Origin: a bacterium
GTDB lineage: Bacteria > Verrucomicrobiota > Verrucomicrobiia > Limisphaerales > RI-55
Direction of reading: 5' to 3'
Assembly: GCA_016124235.1 (NCBI GenBank)
Contig: WGOC01000013.1
Location: forward strand, 310,001 to 374,000
DNA length: 64,000 nucleotides
This document shows positions 51,501-60,169 of the stretch, in pieces. Position 1 is the first letter of the stretch; every line of letters starts with the position of its first letter. Position numbers and translations under genes: made by a program. Below the pieces are notes generated by a model. That model saw only the letters and a program-made list of their open reading frames with translations. It searched no databases and was not told the DNA's origin.

Positions 51501-53655
51501 AGCGGCGAAGGATCGCGTAATACTCGGTGTCGGTGGTCGTCCGTTGTCCGCCTTCGTGCGGTACGGCCGCGATCGCCTTCAGCAACATCAGGCTCTCGTC
51601 TGGCGCCGCCAGATTCACGCGGCGCGCCGCGAGATCGTCGACAAATGCACGCACATCAAAAATAGGATCGTAACCACGCAGGGACAATTTGAACCCGTTC
51701 TTGCCTTCCTTGGCGCCGTGACAGGTTCCAGCGTTGCAACCGAGTTTCGCGAGCACCGGCGCCACGTCGCGGACGAAGTCTGCATGAAACGATGGATCAA
51801 AATCGTTCAAGGCAATTTGCGCGGTCGCCGACTTGCCGGCAAAATCGGCGACGATCACACCCTGCCCGGTCTTCGTCGCGGTAAAGCGGCCACGCGCGGA
51901 GATCGTACCCATCTCTTCGCTAACCGACAGTTTCGCCAAACGCGTCACATCAACCGTATCGCCCGACTCCAAGACCGCCGTGACCAGTAACTGGGCGTGT
52001 TCATTGCGATTCGCCAGCGTAATCTTTTCCGGATTTATGGTAAGCCCGACAACAGCCGCATCCTTGGGCAACGATTCCGGAATGAGATCATCGGTCGATT
52101 TGGATTCGTGCGCGCTCATCGCCGCGATATGTTCGGCAGCTGATTCACTTTTCTCAACCGGCACCGCGGCAAACTTCGATTCCACCTCGCCGGACTCAGA
52201 GTTGATCGCCAGTATCTTCCCGTCGCCGGTGCCGGCCATGAGGTGTTTTCCGTCGGAAGTGAAACTGACCGCATAGACAGGCGTCTCGACATGGATCGAA
52301 TGGAGCAATTTCGCGCCATCAGTCGTGAATTTCTCAATCGCCTCACGCTCTTCCTTCGAGTAGCCCCCGCTGGTCTTTTCGTACGCCTTAAGCAAGGCAT
52401 CCGGAATCTTTGGATCGTATTCGGACGCGTAAAGATTGATCGTGCCTTTGCCGTCGAGACTGGCCGCCGCGCCAATCATTTTGCCGTCCGGCCTAAAATC
52501 GACACTGAAGATGCGCCCCTCCATCGCCGGGAATTTGTGCAACAACGTCGCGTTGTCGCCGATCTTTCGCGCTGCCGTGCGGAAGACTTCATAGATTTGC
52601 GGCACGCCATCCGAGCCGCCGACGAGGACGTTGTCGCGAGCGGGATGCCGCGCGATGCTCAACAATCCCCCCCGCAACGCGCCCGGCGTGATCGAGGTCA
52701 AGTTGTCAATGAATCGCTGCGTCGCGACTTCCGTGAGCTTCGCTGTCATGTCGCGACCGACTGAAATCACGTGCGTGCCGTTTGTCGAAAAGACCGTGTC
52801 GAGCACCCAGTCTTCGTGGGCCATTTGTTGCAGTATTTGTTTGCCGGTCTTTGCTTCAATCGCCCGCACCGTTTTATCCGGACAACCAAACGAAATCAGC
52901 GTTCCGTCCGGCGACCAGTTCACTCCGTAAACAGTGTCATATCCGACCGGCACCGACAGCTTGAGCTGATGCTTCGCGACGTCCCAAATCTGTACTTCAC
53001 CCATCCGCGCTGGTTGTCCTCCCGCAGCCGCGAGGTACTTCCCGTCCGGGGAAAACCGGACTGACTGAATGCGCTCCGACAAACCGATCAAGCGAGCCGC
53101 GATGCCCGATCCGTCCGCGTGTTCGAGCAACACCTCGTGAAAACCCGCCACCGCCACGAGCGTCCCGTCCGGCGAACAATCGATCGACGTGATAACGGGC
53201 GGCCGCGAATAAACCGGTGGATGGTCCGCATCGTAATGTTGTTTCGCGCTGGCCGGCGTGTCATCCGTCGCGCCCTCCGCGATCCAACGCCGAATCAATT
53301 CAATATCGATTTCGTGCAGCGGGTCTTTGCCCTTGGGCATCTCAACCTCACCGTCCTTGGGCGTAATCTGCTTGATCAAAAAACTCTCGTCCGGCTTGCC
53401 CGGCACGATCGGCTTGTCGCCATTTTCACTGGGCGCCATGAGTTTCTCGAATTCCGTCATCACGTAATCACCCTTGGCCTTGGCCGGCTGGTGACATCCC
53501 TGGCAATTGGCCTGAAAGATTGGCCGGATTTGCGAATAGTAGCTGACTGGTTTGGCGGGCACGGGCTCCCTTTCCACGGCCGCGGCGCTCAGCGTCGCAC
53601 CCAATGAAAGAGCGACAACTGACGAACAGGAGGCGAAGAGGCTAAGACGATTCAT
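48532..53655 (-). CDS. giant exported cytochrome / WD40 / DUF1549-DUF1553 protein (module 2)
   Basis: 1707 residues, starting [19 protein letters not shown] with a signal peptide. Domains in order: a planctomycete-type cytochrome c region with [17 protein letters not shown] (about 48-64); WD40-like repeats (about 150-490) with [16 protein letters not shown] and [15 protein letters not shown]; an Ig-like BIG2 region (about 550-620); a second haem-like site [16 protein letters not shown] (about 640), spaced C-x4-C-H; another Ig-like region; DUF1549 (about 850-1060) with [19 protein letters not shown] and [20 protein letters not shown]; DUF1553 (about 1090-1290); a coiled-coil Glu/Ala segment and a beta-rich carbohydrate-binding-like domain (about 1390-1600). 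Such proteins are found with DUF1501 partners, as here. Role unproven; periplasmic electron-transfer or degradation machinery is supposed. A GTG at 53661 would add two residues. Confidence 0.93.
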   Translation of the reverse strand: [1707 protein letters not shown]

Positions 53656-53680
53656 AGGCACAAAACGTCCCGCGGCAGAT

Positions 53681-53702
53681 CAATCATCCCGTGGGATGAT
53701 TG
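53681..53702. promoter_or_regulatory. palindromic operator candidate between module 2 and the AraC gene
   Basis: CAATCATCCC GT GGGATGATTG: a perfect 10-bp inverted repeat with a 2-base centre. It lies 26 bp upstream of the start of the 48532-53655 gene and 104 bp upstream of the chosen AraC-type start, in the space shared by the two divergent genes. Its T-run content is too low for a terminator. Binding of the neighbouring regulator or of another dimeric repressor is inferred. Confidence 0.55.
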
Positions 53703-53806
53703 TTAGTAACGCAAAGTTGCGGCGGGATGCAAGCCGCGGCTCAAGTCGCTCCTCGAATCTCGCGGACACCGATGATTCCGGCTTTTCCGAAACCGTTGTT
53801 TCGCAA

Positions 53807-54658
53807 ATGCTCCCGTTTGTGGCGCGCACGGAAAAAACGTTGGCGAAGGAAATGCCGGTTCAGCTGGAATGCCGAAATCGGGCGGTCCGGGTGTCGCCGC
53901 GTTCCCAGCAGCGGACCGATGTCGAATTTCGACTCGCGGAAAAAGGGACCGTCGAACTGCTGATCGGCGGCCGTACGCAAGTGCTGCCACCGCAGCGGTT
54001 GGCCGTCTTTTGGGCCGGCATCCCCCACCAGGTATTAAGCCACGAAGCGACTGAAATCTGGTCCCTGCGCGCGCCGTTGCATTGGGTCTTGAGCCGTCCG
54101 CTTTCGGCAGCGTTTCAGGAGGGACTTTTGGAGGGTCGACTCTTTTTTGAACCCGATGTTGATCAATTTCGCTGCGATCAATTTCGAATGATGCTTTGGG
54201 CCGGGGATGAACCTGATTCGGCGCAGGCCCGGGCGGTTGCGCTCGAAGTTGAAGCCCGGCTCCTGCGCCTCGCAAATTCGCTACCGGCGAAATTGACGCC
54301 TTTGAGCAACACCGATTCGCCCGAGCAAAAGGTCCATTCAAAATCCGTTGCGATCGCCGGCCGGATTGCGGAGCGTCACGCGGAGAGTTATTCGATGACC
54401 GATTTTGCGCAGATGCTCGGGCTGCATCCGAACTACGTAATGAACCTCTTCCGGCGCGAACTGGGAACGACCATCCTGGAGTATTTCACCCAACATCGTT
54501 TGGCCCACGCAATGCGCCTGCTGGCCACGACCAAAATGTCCCCACGCGAAGTGGCCAGCCATAGTGGGTTCGGATCACTTCGCCGCTTCGAGGCAACATT
54601 CCGACAGTCGTTCAAGGAAACGCCCAGCGTGTTCCGGCGACGATTTCGGAATCGTTAG
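53807..54658 (+). CDS. AraC-family transcription regulator with cupin-like N-terminus
   Basis: 283 residues from the ATG at 53807; another ATG at 53696 sits inside the palindrome, and the frame continues still further upstream within the neighbouring gene, so the start is uncertain. The N-terminal half (VEFRLAEKGTVELLIGGRTQ, then RLAVFWAGIPHQVLSH) is a cupin-like ligand-binding domain. The C-terminal 100 residues hold two helix-turn-helix motifs: SYSMTDFAQMLGLHPNYVMN with LFRRELG, and KMSPREVASHSGFGSLRRFE with FKETPSVFRRRF at the end, the AraC signature. It is divergent from the giant cytochrome/WD40 gene, which is the usual setting of a local activator. The ligand is unknown. Confidence 0.92.
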   Translation: MLPFVARTEKTLAKEMPVQLECRNRAVRVSPRSQQRTDVEFRLAEKGTVELLIGGRTQVLPPQRLAVFWAGIPHQVLSHEATEIWSLRAPLHWVLSRPLSAAFQEGLLEGRLFFEPDVDQFRCDQFRMMLWAGDEPDSAQARAVALEVEARLLRLANSLPAKLTPLSNTDSPEQKVHSKSVAIAGRIAERHAESYSMTDFAQMLGLHPNYVMNLFRRELGTTILEYFTQHRLAHAMRLLATTKMSPREVASHSGFGSLRRFEATFRQSFKETPSVFRRRFRNR

Positions 54659-54672
54659 ACACGAAGCGGAAG

Positions 54673-55476
54673 CTATTGCGGGTAAATGAGCACGCGGTAT
54701 TGCGTCACGTCGGAGAGGTCGTCGGATTCATTTGGATCCAGCGCGAAGTCAAGGTGATCGTCCGCCGCAACGACGACGTTCAGTTCGAAATTGGATTCAC
54801 CGCCGTTGACCAGCGTTTCGGTTTTCACTTCGGCACCCTGGTGAAAGACGTGAAGAATCACGCCATTGCCACCGTTTGCGTTGAGGTCTTTGATCGACAC
54901 GGCCACGCGGATGCTGCCCTCCGACGACGCCGTCCATCGCAGGACCGGCCACTGTTCGACCGCCTGCTTGCCGCCGCTGGTAACGGTTCCATTCGGATGC
55001 ATTGTGTCGCGACCGAGAAAGGTCCAAAACAGATTTTCGTCAACCACCCACCGATCGACGCTGTAGGAGGGAAAGAGATTGAACCAGATCGGCGAAGTCG
55101 GCCCCGCGCTCGCCGGCAGGGCGTATCCGTATTGCCAACCGGTTTTTCCCTGGACGTCGCTGAACTCGTTGTACGAATCGGCGAGCGGCGCATCGAGCCA
55201 AAGCACGCGAAAGAATCGGTGATCGATCCCCTGCAGATTCATCGGCACTTCCGTGGCGCTTGAAGTGCCCACAACCGATTCCAGTCCCGGCACTGTTTGC
55301 CAGTTGTCGGTCAATTCGTGCTTGAACTCGACCCGATAAGTCCCGGCAGCAAAATTGGTATTCACCCACGCAAGATCGCCGGATTTGCTGAGCGAGAGGA
55401 TTTGAATCGGTTCGGAGCGCGCGGTTACTGCGGCGAGAATTGCGGAAACAAGTAAACCGAGGCAGGCGGGACGCAT
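54673..55476 (-). CDS. exported protein of unknown function
   Basis: 267 residues. The start at 55476 opens a signal peptide, MRPACLGLLVSAILAAVTARS, cleaved near residue 20. The mature part is beta-rich: IQILSLSKSGDLAWVNTNF, FKHELTDNWQTVPG (a motif I also see, in changed form, at the end of the 20453 protein) and, further on, WTASSEGSIRVAVSIKDLN with NGVILHVFHQGAEV, which resembles a carbohydrate-binding-like sandwich. No catalytic residues are recognised. It converges with the AraC gene (14 bp apart) and is divergent from the third cytochrome gene, 113 bp away. Confidence 0.75.
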   Translation of the reverse strand: MRPACLGLLVSAILAAVTARSEPIQILSLSKSGDLAWVNTNFAAGTYRVEFKHELTDNWQTVPGLESVVGTSSATEVPMNLQGIDHRFFRVLWLDAPLADSYNEFSDVQGKTGWQYGYALPASAGPTSPIWFNLFPSYSVDRWVVDENLFWTFLGRDTMHPNGTVTSGGKQAVEQWPVLRWTASSEGSIRVAVSIKDLNANGGNGVILHVFHQGAEVKTETLVNGGESNFELNVVVAADDHLDFALDPNESDDLSDVTQYRVLIYPQ

Positions 55477-55589
55477 GGAAGAACCTTGCCTGAAACCAGA
55501 TTTCCAACACAACGGGAAACGGCGGACGCTTAGAACCGAGCGGGCGCCGCTCTTCCTGAATGTTTGCGTAAACCTCGCGTCTGGCTATT

Positions 55590-58500
55590 ATGCACCGGAT
55601 GTCACCCTTCAGTCGCAAATTGTTGTTTGCCGTGAGTCTGGCCGCCGGTTTGTCCGCAGGTCTGGCACCCGCCTTCGCCGTCGAGGCGACGCAGGATATC
55701 CAGTTCAACCGCGACATTCGGCCGATTCTTTCTGACAAGTGTTTCTACTGTCATGGCCCCGACAAAAACCACCGCAAGGCCAAGCTGCGCCTGGACGTTC
55801 GCGACGAAGCCCTCGCCAAGGAGGCATTTGTTCCCGGCAAGCCGGACGACAGCGAGTTGATCCACCGCATTTACACGACCGACAAGGACGATCAAATGCC
55901 GCCGCCGGAAGCGCACAAGGAACTGACCGACGCGCAAAAGGATTTGCTGAAACGCTGGATTGCGGGGGGCGCTGTCTATCAAAAACACTGGGCCTATGAA
56001 CTGCCGGTCAAACCGGAGGTGCCGCCGGGTGCAAACGGAATCGATTATCTGGTCGGTGAGAGGTTGCAGAAGATCGGCATGAAACCTTCGCCCGAGGCGG
56101 ACCGCCGCACGCTAGAGCGGCGGCTGCACTTTGATTTGGTCGGCATTCCGCCCACGCCGGAAGAAGTAACGACGTTTGAAAAGGATTCTTCGCAGGATGC
56201 GTACGACCAGCTGATCGACCGCCTGCTCGCTTCTCCGCATTACGGCGAACGGATGGCCATCGGGTGGCTGGACGTCGTTCGCTTTGCTGACACGATCGGT
56301 TATCACTCGGACAATCCGCGCAACATCTGGCCGTATCGCGACTACGTCATCCAGTCATTCAACGAAAACAAGCCGTTTGATCAATTCACGCGCGAGCAAC
56401 TCGCCGGCGATTTGATTGCCCATCCCACGCAGGAAACGCGCGTCGCATCCGCGTTTAACCGTCTCCTGCTCACGACCGAGGAAGGCGGCGCTCAGCCCAA
56501 GGACTACGAAGCACGCATGCTCACCGACCGCGTTCGCGCGATTGGCGCCGTCTGGCTGGGCCAGACAACCGGGTGCGCGCAATGTCACGATCACAAATTT
56601 GATCCGTTCACCCAGCACGACTTTTATTCGTTGGGCGCGTTTTTTGCCGACATCAAGGAGCCGATTATTGGCCGCCGTGAGCCGGGCATGCTGGTGCCCA
56701 ACGATGAACAGGCTACCGAGCTGCCGAAATACCGGGCCAACGCCGAACGCCTGCAAAACGACTATGACTCCGAACATCCCGAACTGGCCGGGCCGTTCGC
56801 CAATTGGGAACGCGTCCAACGGGAAGCCCTCGCCCACGACAAGTATTGGACGGCACTACGACCGAGCAAATCCGAATCTGCCGGCGGCGCCAAACTCACG
56901 CTCAAGGACGACGCCTCAATTCTCGTTTCCGGCAACAAACCGGACAAGGACACTTACACGCTGCGCGTCGACAATTTACCGACGAACTCGCTGGCGATCC
57001 GGATCGAGGCGTTGCCCGACGATTCGTTGCCGTCCAAGGGCCCGGGCCGATCCGGAAATGGTAACTTTGTTTTGACGGAAGTGACCGCCAGGATCGCGCG
57101 GAAAAATGGCGTCAACCAAACGATTGAATTCGCAGCCGCCCGCGCCGGATTCGAACAAACGCAGGCGATCGACAAAAATCCCTACCACGCATGGACGGCG
57201 GCCGCAGTGATCGATCGTGATATCCAGGGCGACAACCTCGGTTGGGCCGTTTCGCCCGAGGTCAACAAGCGGCACCAACTCGTTTTGCAACTGGCCCGTC
57301 CGCTGACTTTGGCCGAAGGCGAGGAGTTGGTCATTGGTTTGGAGCAAAACAACGGCGGTGGCAGCCATACGTTGGGCCATTTCCGCGTGGCCGCGACGGC
57401 GGACGGCGGTGCAGCGGATGCCGCCCTGCCCGAGCCGTTGCCGGAGAAAATTGTCGACCTCCTCACGATACCGGGTTCGGCCGATGCTGATTCGCAAAAC
57501 AAGCTCCTGGCTTACTTCAAACAGATCACCCCGCGACTGGCCGACCTGCGCACGGAACTCGCCGCCGCCAAGAAATCCCAGTCGGATTACGAGGACAGCC
57601 TGCCCCACTGCCTCGTTTCGGTGGCGATGGACGAACCACGCACGGTCCGCCTGCTCCCGCGCGGCAACTGGATGATCGATGACGGCGACATAATGAAGCC
57701 GGAACTTCCTGCGTTTCTCACCAAGGATTATCCGATCCCGACGGATCGCCGCCTCACGCGGCTTGATCTGGCCAATTGGCTGGTGTCTCCACAAAACCCG
57801 CTGACGGCCCGAGTCATTATGAATCGCATGTGGCAGCAGTTTTTTGGCACCGGCCTTTCCAAGGTACTCGATGATATCGGCACGCAGGGTGAACCACCAA
57901 GAAACCCGGAACTCCTCGACTGGCTGGCGTGCGAATTTCGCGACAGCGGCTGGGATTTGAAACACATGGTCCGCCTCATGGTAACCAGCCGCACTTACCG
58001 GCAGACTTCCGTCACTTCGAAGGAAATGCTGGCACGCGATCCGGACAACCGGGAACTGGCCCGCCAAAGCCGGTGGCGTGTCGATGCCGAGCTGGTGCGT
58101 GACAACGCGCTGTCCATCGCCGGCATGTTGAACATGAAAATTGGCGGTCCGAGCGCTAAGCCATATCAACCGGCTGGCTACTGGGAGAACCTTAATTTCC
58201 CGCAACGCACCTACGAAGCGGACACGGACGAAAATCAATATCGTCGCGGACTCTACACCTGGTGGCAGCGCAGCTTCCTGCATCCGAGCATGCTCGCGTT
58301 TGACGCACCGTCGCGTGAAGAATGCACCGCCGAACGTCCCCGCTCGAACATCCCGCAGCAGGCGCTCGTGTTGTTGAATGATCCGACCTACGTCGAAGCG
58401 GCCCGGGTGTTTGCCGAACGCATCGTGAAAGACGGCGGACAATCTCCCGAAGATCGCGTTCGCTGGGCCTGGCAGCAGGCGCTCATGCGCCAGCCGGACC

Positions 58501-58697
58501 AGAAGGAACTGACCACGCTTTGCGATCTCGTGAAAAAGCACGCCGCCGAATACTCCGAGGATCGCACTTCCGCCGAGTCGCTTCTGAAAGTCGGCTTGAA
58601 TCCCGTTCCCGACGGCATGGACACCGCCGAACTCGCCGCCTGGACCAGCGTGGCCCGGGTCATTCTCAACCTCCACGAAACGATTACGAGATCATGA
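55590..58697 (+). CDS. exported cytochrome / DUF1549-DUF1553 protein (module 3)
   Basis: 1035 residues. A signal peptide (KLLFAVSLAAGLSAGLAPAFA) precedes the planctomycete cytochrome region with FNRDIRPILSDKCFYCHGPD (about 39-58), MPPPEAHKELTDAQKDLLKRW, and then DUF1549 (about 150-370): RRLHFDLVGIPPTPEEVTTF and TGCAQCHDHKFDPFTQHDFY (about 327-346). A beta-rich carbohydrate-binding-like domain (about 430-610) is inserted before DUF1553 (about 715-1020), which shows NPLTARVIMNRMWQQFFGTG and NPELLDWLACEFRDSGWDLK. It lacks the WD40 and Ig-like parts of the module 2 copy. The stop overlaps the DUF1501 start as ATGA, proving co-translation of the two. MSPF at 55599 is an alternative start. Confidence 0.94.
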   Translation: MHRMSPFSRKLLFAVSLAAGLSAGLAPAFAVEATQDIQFNRDIRPILSDKCFYCHGPDKNHRKAKLRLDVRDEALAKEAFVPGKPDDSELIHRIYTTDKDDQMPPPEAHKELTDAQKDLLKRWIAGGAVYQKHWAYELPVKPEVPPGANGIDYLVGERLQKIGMKPSPEADRRTLERRLHFDLVGIPPTPEEVTTFEKDSSQDAYDQLIDRLLASPHYGERMAIGWLDVVRFADTIGYHSDNPRNIWPYRDYVIQSFNENKPFDQFTREQLAGDLIAHPTQETRVASAFNRLLLTTEEGGAQPKDYEARMLTDRVRAIGAVWLGQTTGCAQCHDHKFDPFTQHDFYSLGAFFADIKEPIIGRREPGMLVPNDEQATELPKYRANAERLQNDYDSEHPELAGPFANWERVQREALAHDKYWTALRPSKSESAGGAKLTLKDDASILVSGNKPDKDTYTLRVDNLPTNSLAIRIEALPDDSLPSKGPGRSGNGNFVLTEVTARIARKNGVNQTIEFAAARAGFEQTQAIDKNPYHAWTAAAVIDRDIQGDNLGWAVSPEVNKRHQLVLQLARPLTLAEGEELVIGLEQNNGGGSHTLGHFRVAATADGGAADAALPEPLPEKIVDLLTIPGSADADSQNKLLAYFKQITPRLADLRTELAAAKKSQSDYEDSLPHCLVSVAMDEPRTVRLLPRGNWMIDDGDIMKPELPAFLTKDYPIPTDRRLTRLDLANWLVSPQNPLTARVIMNRMWQQFFGTGLSKVLDDIGTQGEPPRNPELLDWLACEFRDSGWDLKHMVRLMVTSRTYRQTSVTSKEMLARDPDNRELARQSRWRVDAELVRDNALSIAGMLNMKIGGPSAKPYQPAGYWENLNFPQRTYEADTDENQYRRGLYTWWQRSFLHPSMLAFDAPSREECTAERPRSNIPQQALVLLNDPTYVEAARVFAERIVKDGGQSPEDRVRWAWQQALMRQPDQKELTTLCDLVKKHAAEYSEDRTSAESLLKVGLNPVPDGMDTAELAAWTSVARVILNLHETITRS

Positions 58698-60148
58698 AAT
58701 ATTATGATCCCTCGTTCCCGCTGAACCGGCGCACCTTCCTCGGCAAGTCGGCACAGGGCCTTGGTCTGGCGGCATTGGCCAACCTGCTTGGTCCGCGGCA
58801 GATCTTCGCAGCCGCCGACACGGCGTCGGCTTCAAGCAAGTGGACGGGCGTCATTAAACCGCTGCATTTTCCCGCCAAGGCAAAACGCGTGATCTGGTTG
58901 ACGATGGCCGGTGGCCCGTCCCATCTGGAACTATTCGACTACAAGCCCAAGCTGGCCGAGATGAATGGTCGCCCGATGCCGGACAGCCTCACCTCCGGCC
59001 AGCAGGTCGCACAGTTGCAGGGCCAGCAACTCGTTTGCTTTGGTCCGCAGTTTAAATTCCGTCGCTACGGAAAGTGCGGTGCGCATTTCACGGAACTTTT
59101 CCCCGGCGTCGGTTCGGTCGCGGACGATATTTGCATCGTTCGTTCGATGACGACCGAGGCGATCAATCACGACCCAGCGCACACGTTCATGAACACCGGC
59201 ACGCAGATCGTCGGCCGACCTTCGATGGGTTCGTGGGCCACCTACGGCCTCGGCAGTGAATGCGAAAATCTGCCCGGATTCGTCGTTTTGGTTTCAATCG
59301 GCAAAGGTCGATCCCCGCAACCTATCGCCGCGCGGCAATGGTCGGCAGGTTTTCTGCCCGGACGCTTCCAAGGCGTGCAATTGCGTGGCAAGGGCGATCC
59401 GGTTCTTTACCTGGCAAATCCGCCCGGCATTTCGCGCGAACGCCAGGAAGATGCGTTCCGCTCGTTGCGTGTATTGAATTCCGAACGCGACACGGTGGTG
59501 GATGATCCGGAAATCTCCGCCCGCATTGCGCAGTACGAAATGGCGTTTCAGATGCAGGCGAGCGTTCCGGAATTAATGGATACTGACAGTGAACCCGCAA
59601 GCATCCGCGAGCTTTACGGCTGCAGGCCCGGCGACGGATCGTTCGCGTCGAATTGCCTCCTGGCCCGCCGCCTCGCCGAACGCGGTGTGCGGTTCATCCA
59701 GCTTTATCATCGCGACTGGGACCATCACAGCCAGTTGCGCGAGGAATTGCCTCTCAAGGCGAAAGAAACAGATCAGGCATGCGGCGCGTTGATCCGCGAT
59801 CTTAAGCAACGCGGTATGCTCGACGAAACGCTCGTCGTTTGGGCAGGTGAATTTGGCCGGACGCCGATGGCGCAAACGAACAAAGGATCCCCCGGCCGCG
59901 ATCATCACAACAAAGGCTTCACCGTCTGGCTGGCCGGTGCCGGCGTGAAATCCGGCTTCAGCTACGGCGCCACCGATGACCTCGGCTACAACGCAGTCGA
60001 GAACGTGGTGACGGTTCACGATTTGCACGCGACGATGCTTCATCAACTCGGCATCGATCATTCGCGGTTCACTGAAAAATTCCAGGGCCTCGACTGGCGT
60101 CTGACCGGCGTCGAGCAGGCCAACGTCGTCCAGGACATCCTCGCCTAG
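58694..60148 (+). CDS. DUF1501 domain secreted protein (module 3, first copy)
   Basis: 484 residues, starting within the last codons of the cytochrome gene (ATGA overlap at 58694-58697). FPLNRRTFLGKSAQGLGLAA (about 8-27) is a twin-arginine signal. VIWLTMAGGPSHLELFDYKP (about 58-77), SMTTEAINHDPAHTFMNTG (about 152), QLYHRDWDHHSQLREELPLK (about 337) and VVWAGEFGRTPMAQ (about 380-393) followed by GRDHHNKGF are the family landmarks. It is about 60-65 percent like the next gene by eye, so the two arose by tandem duplication. Exported; substrate unknown. Confidence 0.94.
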   Translation: MKYYDPSFPLNRRTFLGKSAQGLGLAALANLLGPRQIFAAADTASASSKWTGVIKPLHFPAKAKRVIWLTMAGGPSHLELFDYKPKLAEMNGRPMPDSLTSGQQVAQLQGQQLVCFGPQFKFRRYGKCGAHFTELFPGVGSVADDICIVRSMTTEAINHDPAHTFMNTGTQIVGRPSMGSWATYGLGSECENLPGFVVLVSIGKGRSPQPIAARQWSAGFLPGRFQGVQLRGKGDPVLYLANPPGISRERQEDAFRSLRVLNSERDTVVDDPEISARIAQYEMAFQMQASVPELMDTDSEPASIRELYGCRPGDGSFASNCLLARRLAERGVRFIQLYHRDWDHHSQLREELPLKAKETDQACGALIRDLKQRGMLDETLVVWAGEFGRTPMAQTNKGSPGRDHHNKGFTVWLAGAGVKSGFSYGATDDLGYNAVENVVTVHDLHATMLHQLGIDHSRFTEKFQGLDWRLTGVEQANVVQDILA

Positions 60149-60169
60149 AAACTTTTTTCGTAATCTGAA

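Noticed and set aside
53552-53806. Upstream extension of the AraC-type frame
   Set aside because: It runs antisense through the start of the cytochrome/WD40 gene and the palindrome, and the residues are not like an AraC N-terminus.
56976-58676. A 566-codon open frame on the minus strand
   Set aside because: Fully antisense to the module 3 cytochrome gene, whose motifs are secure; no recognisable protein features.
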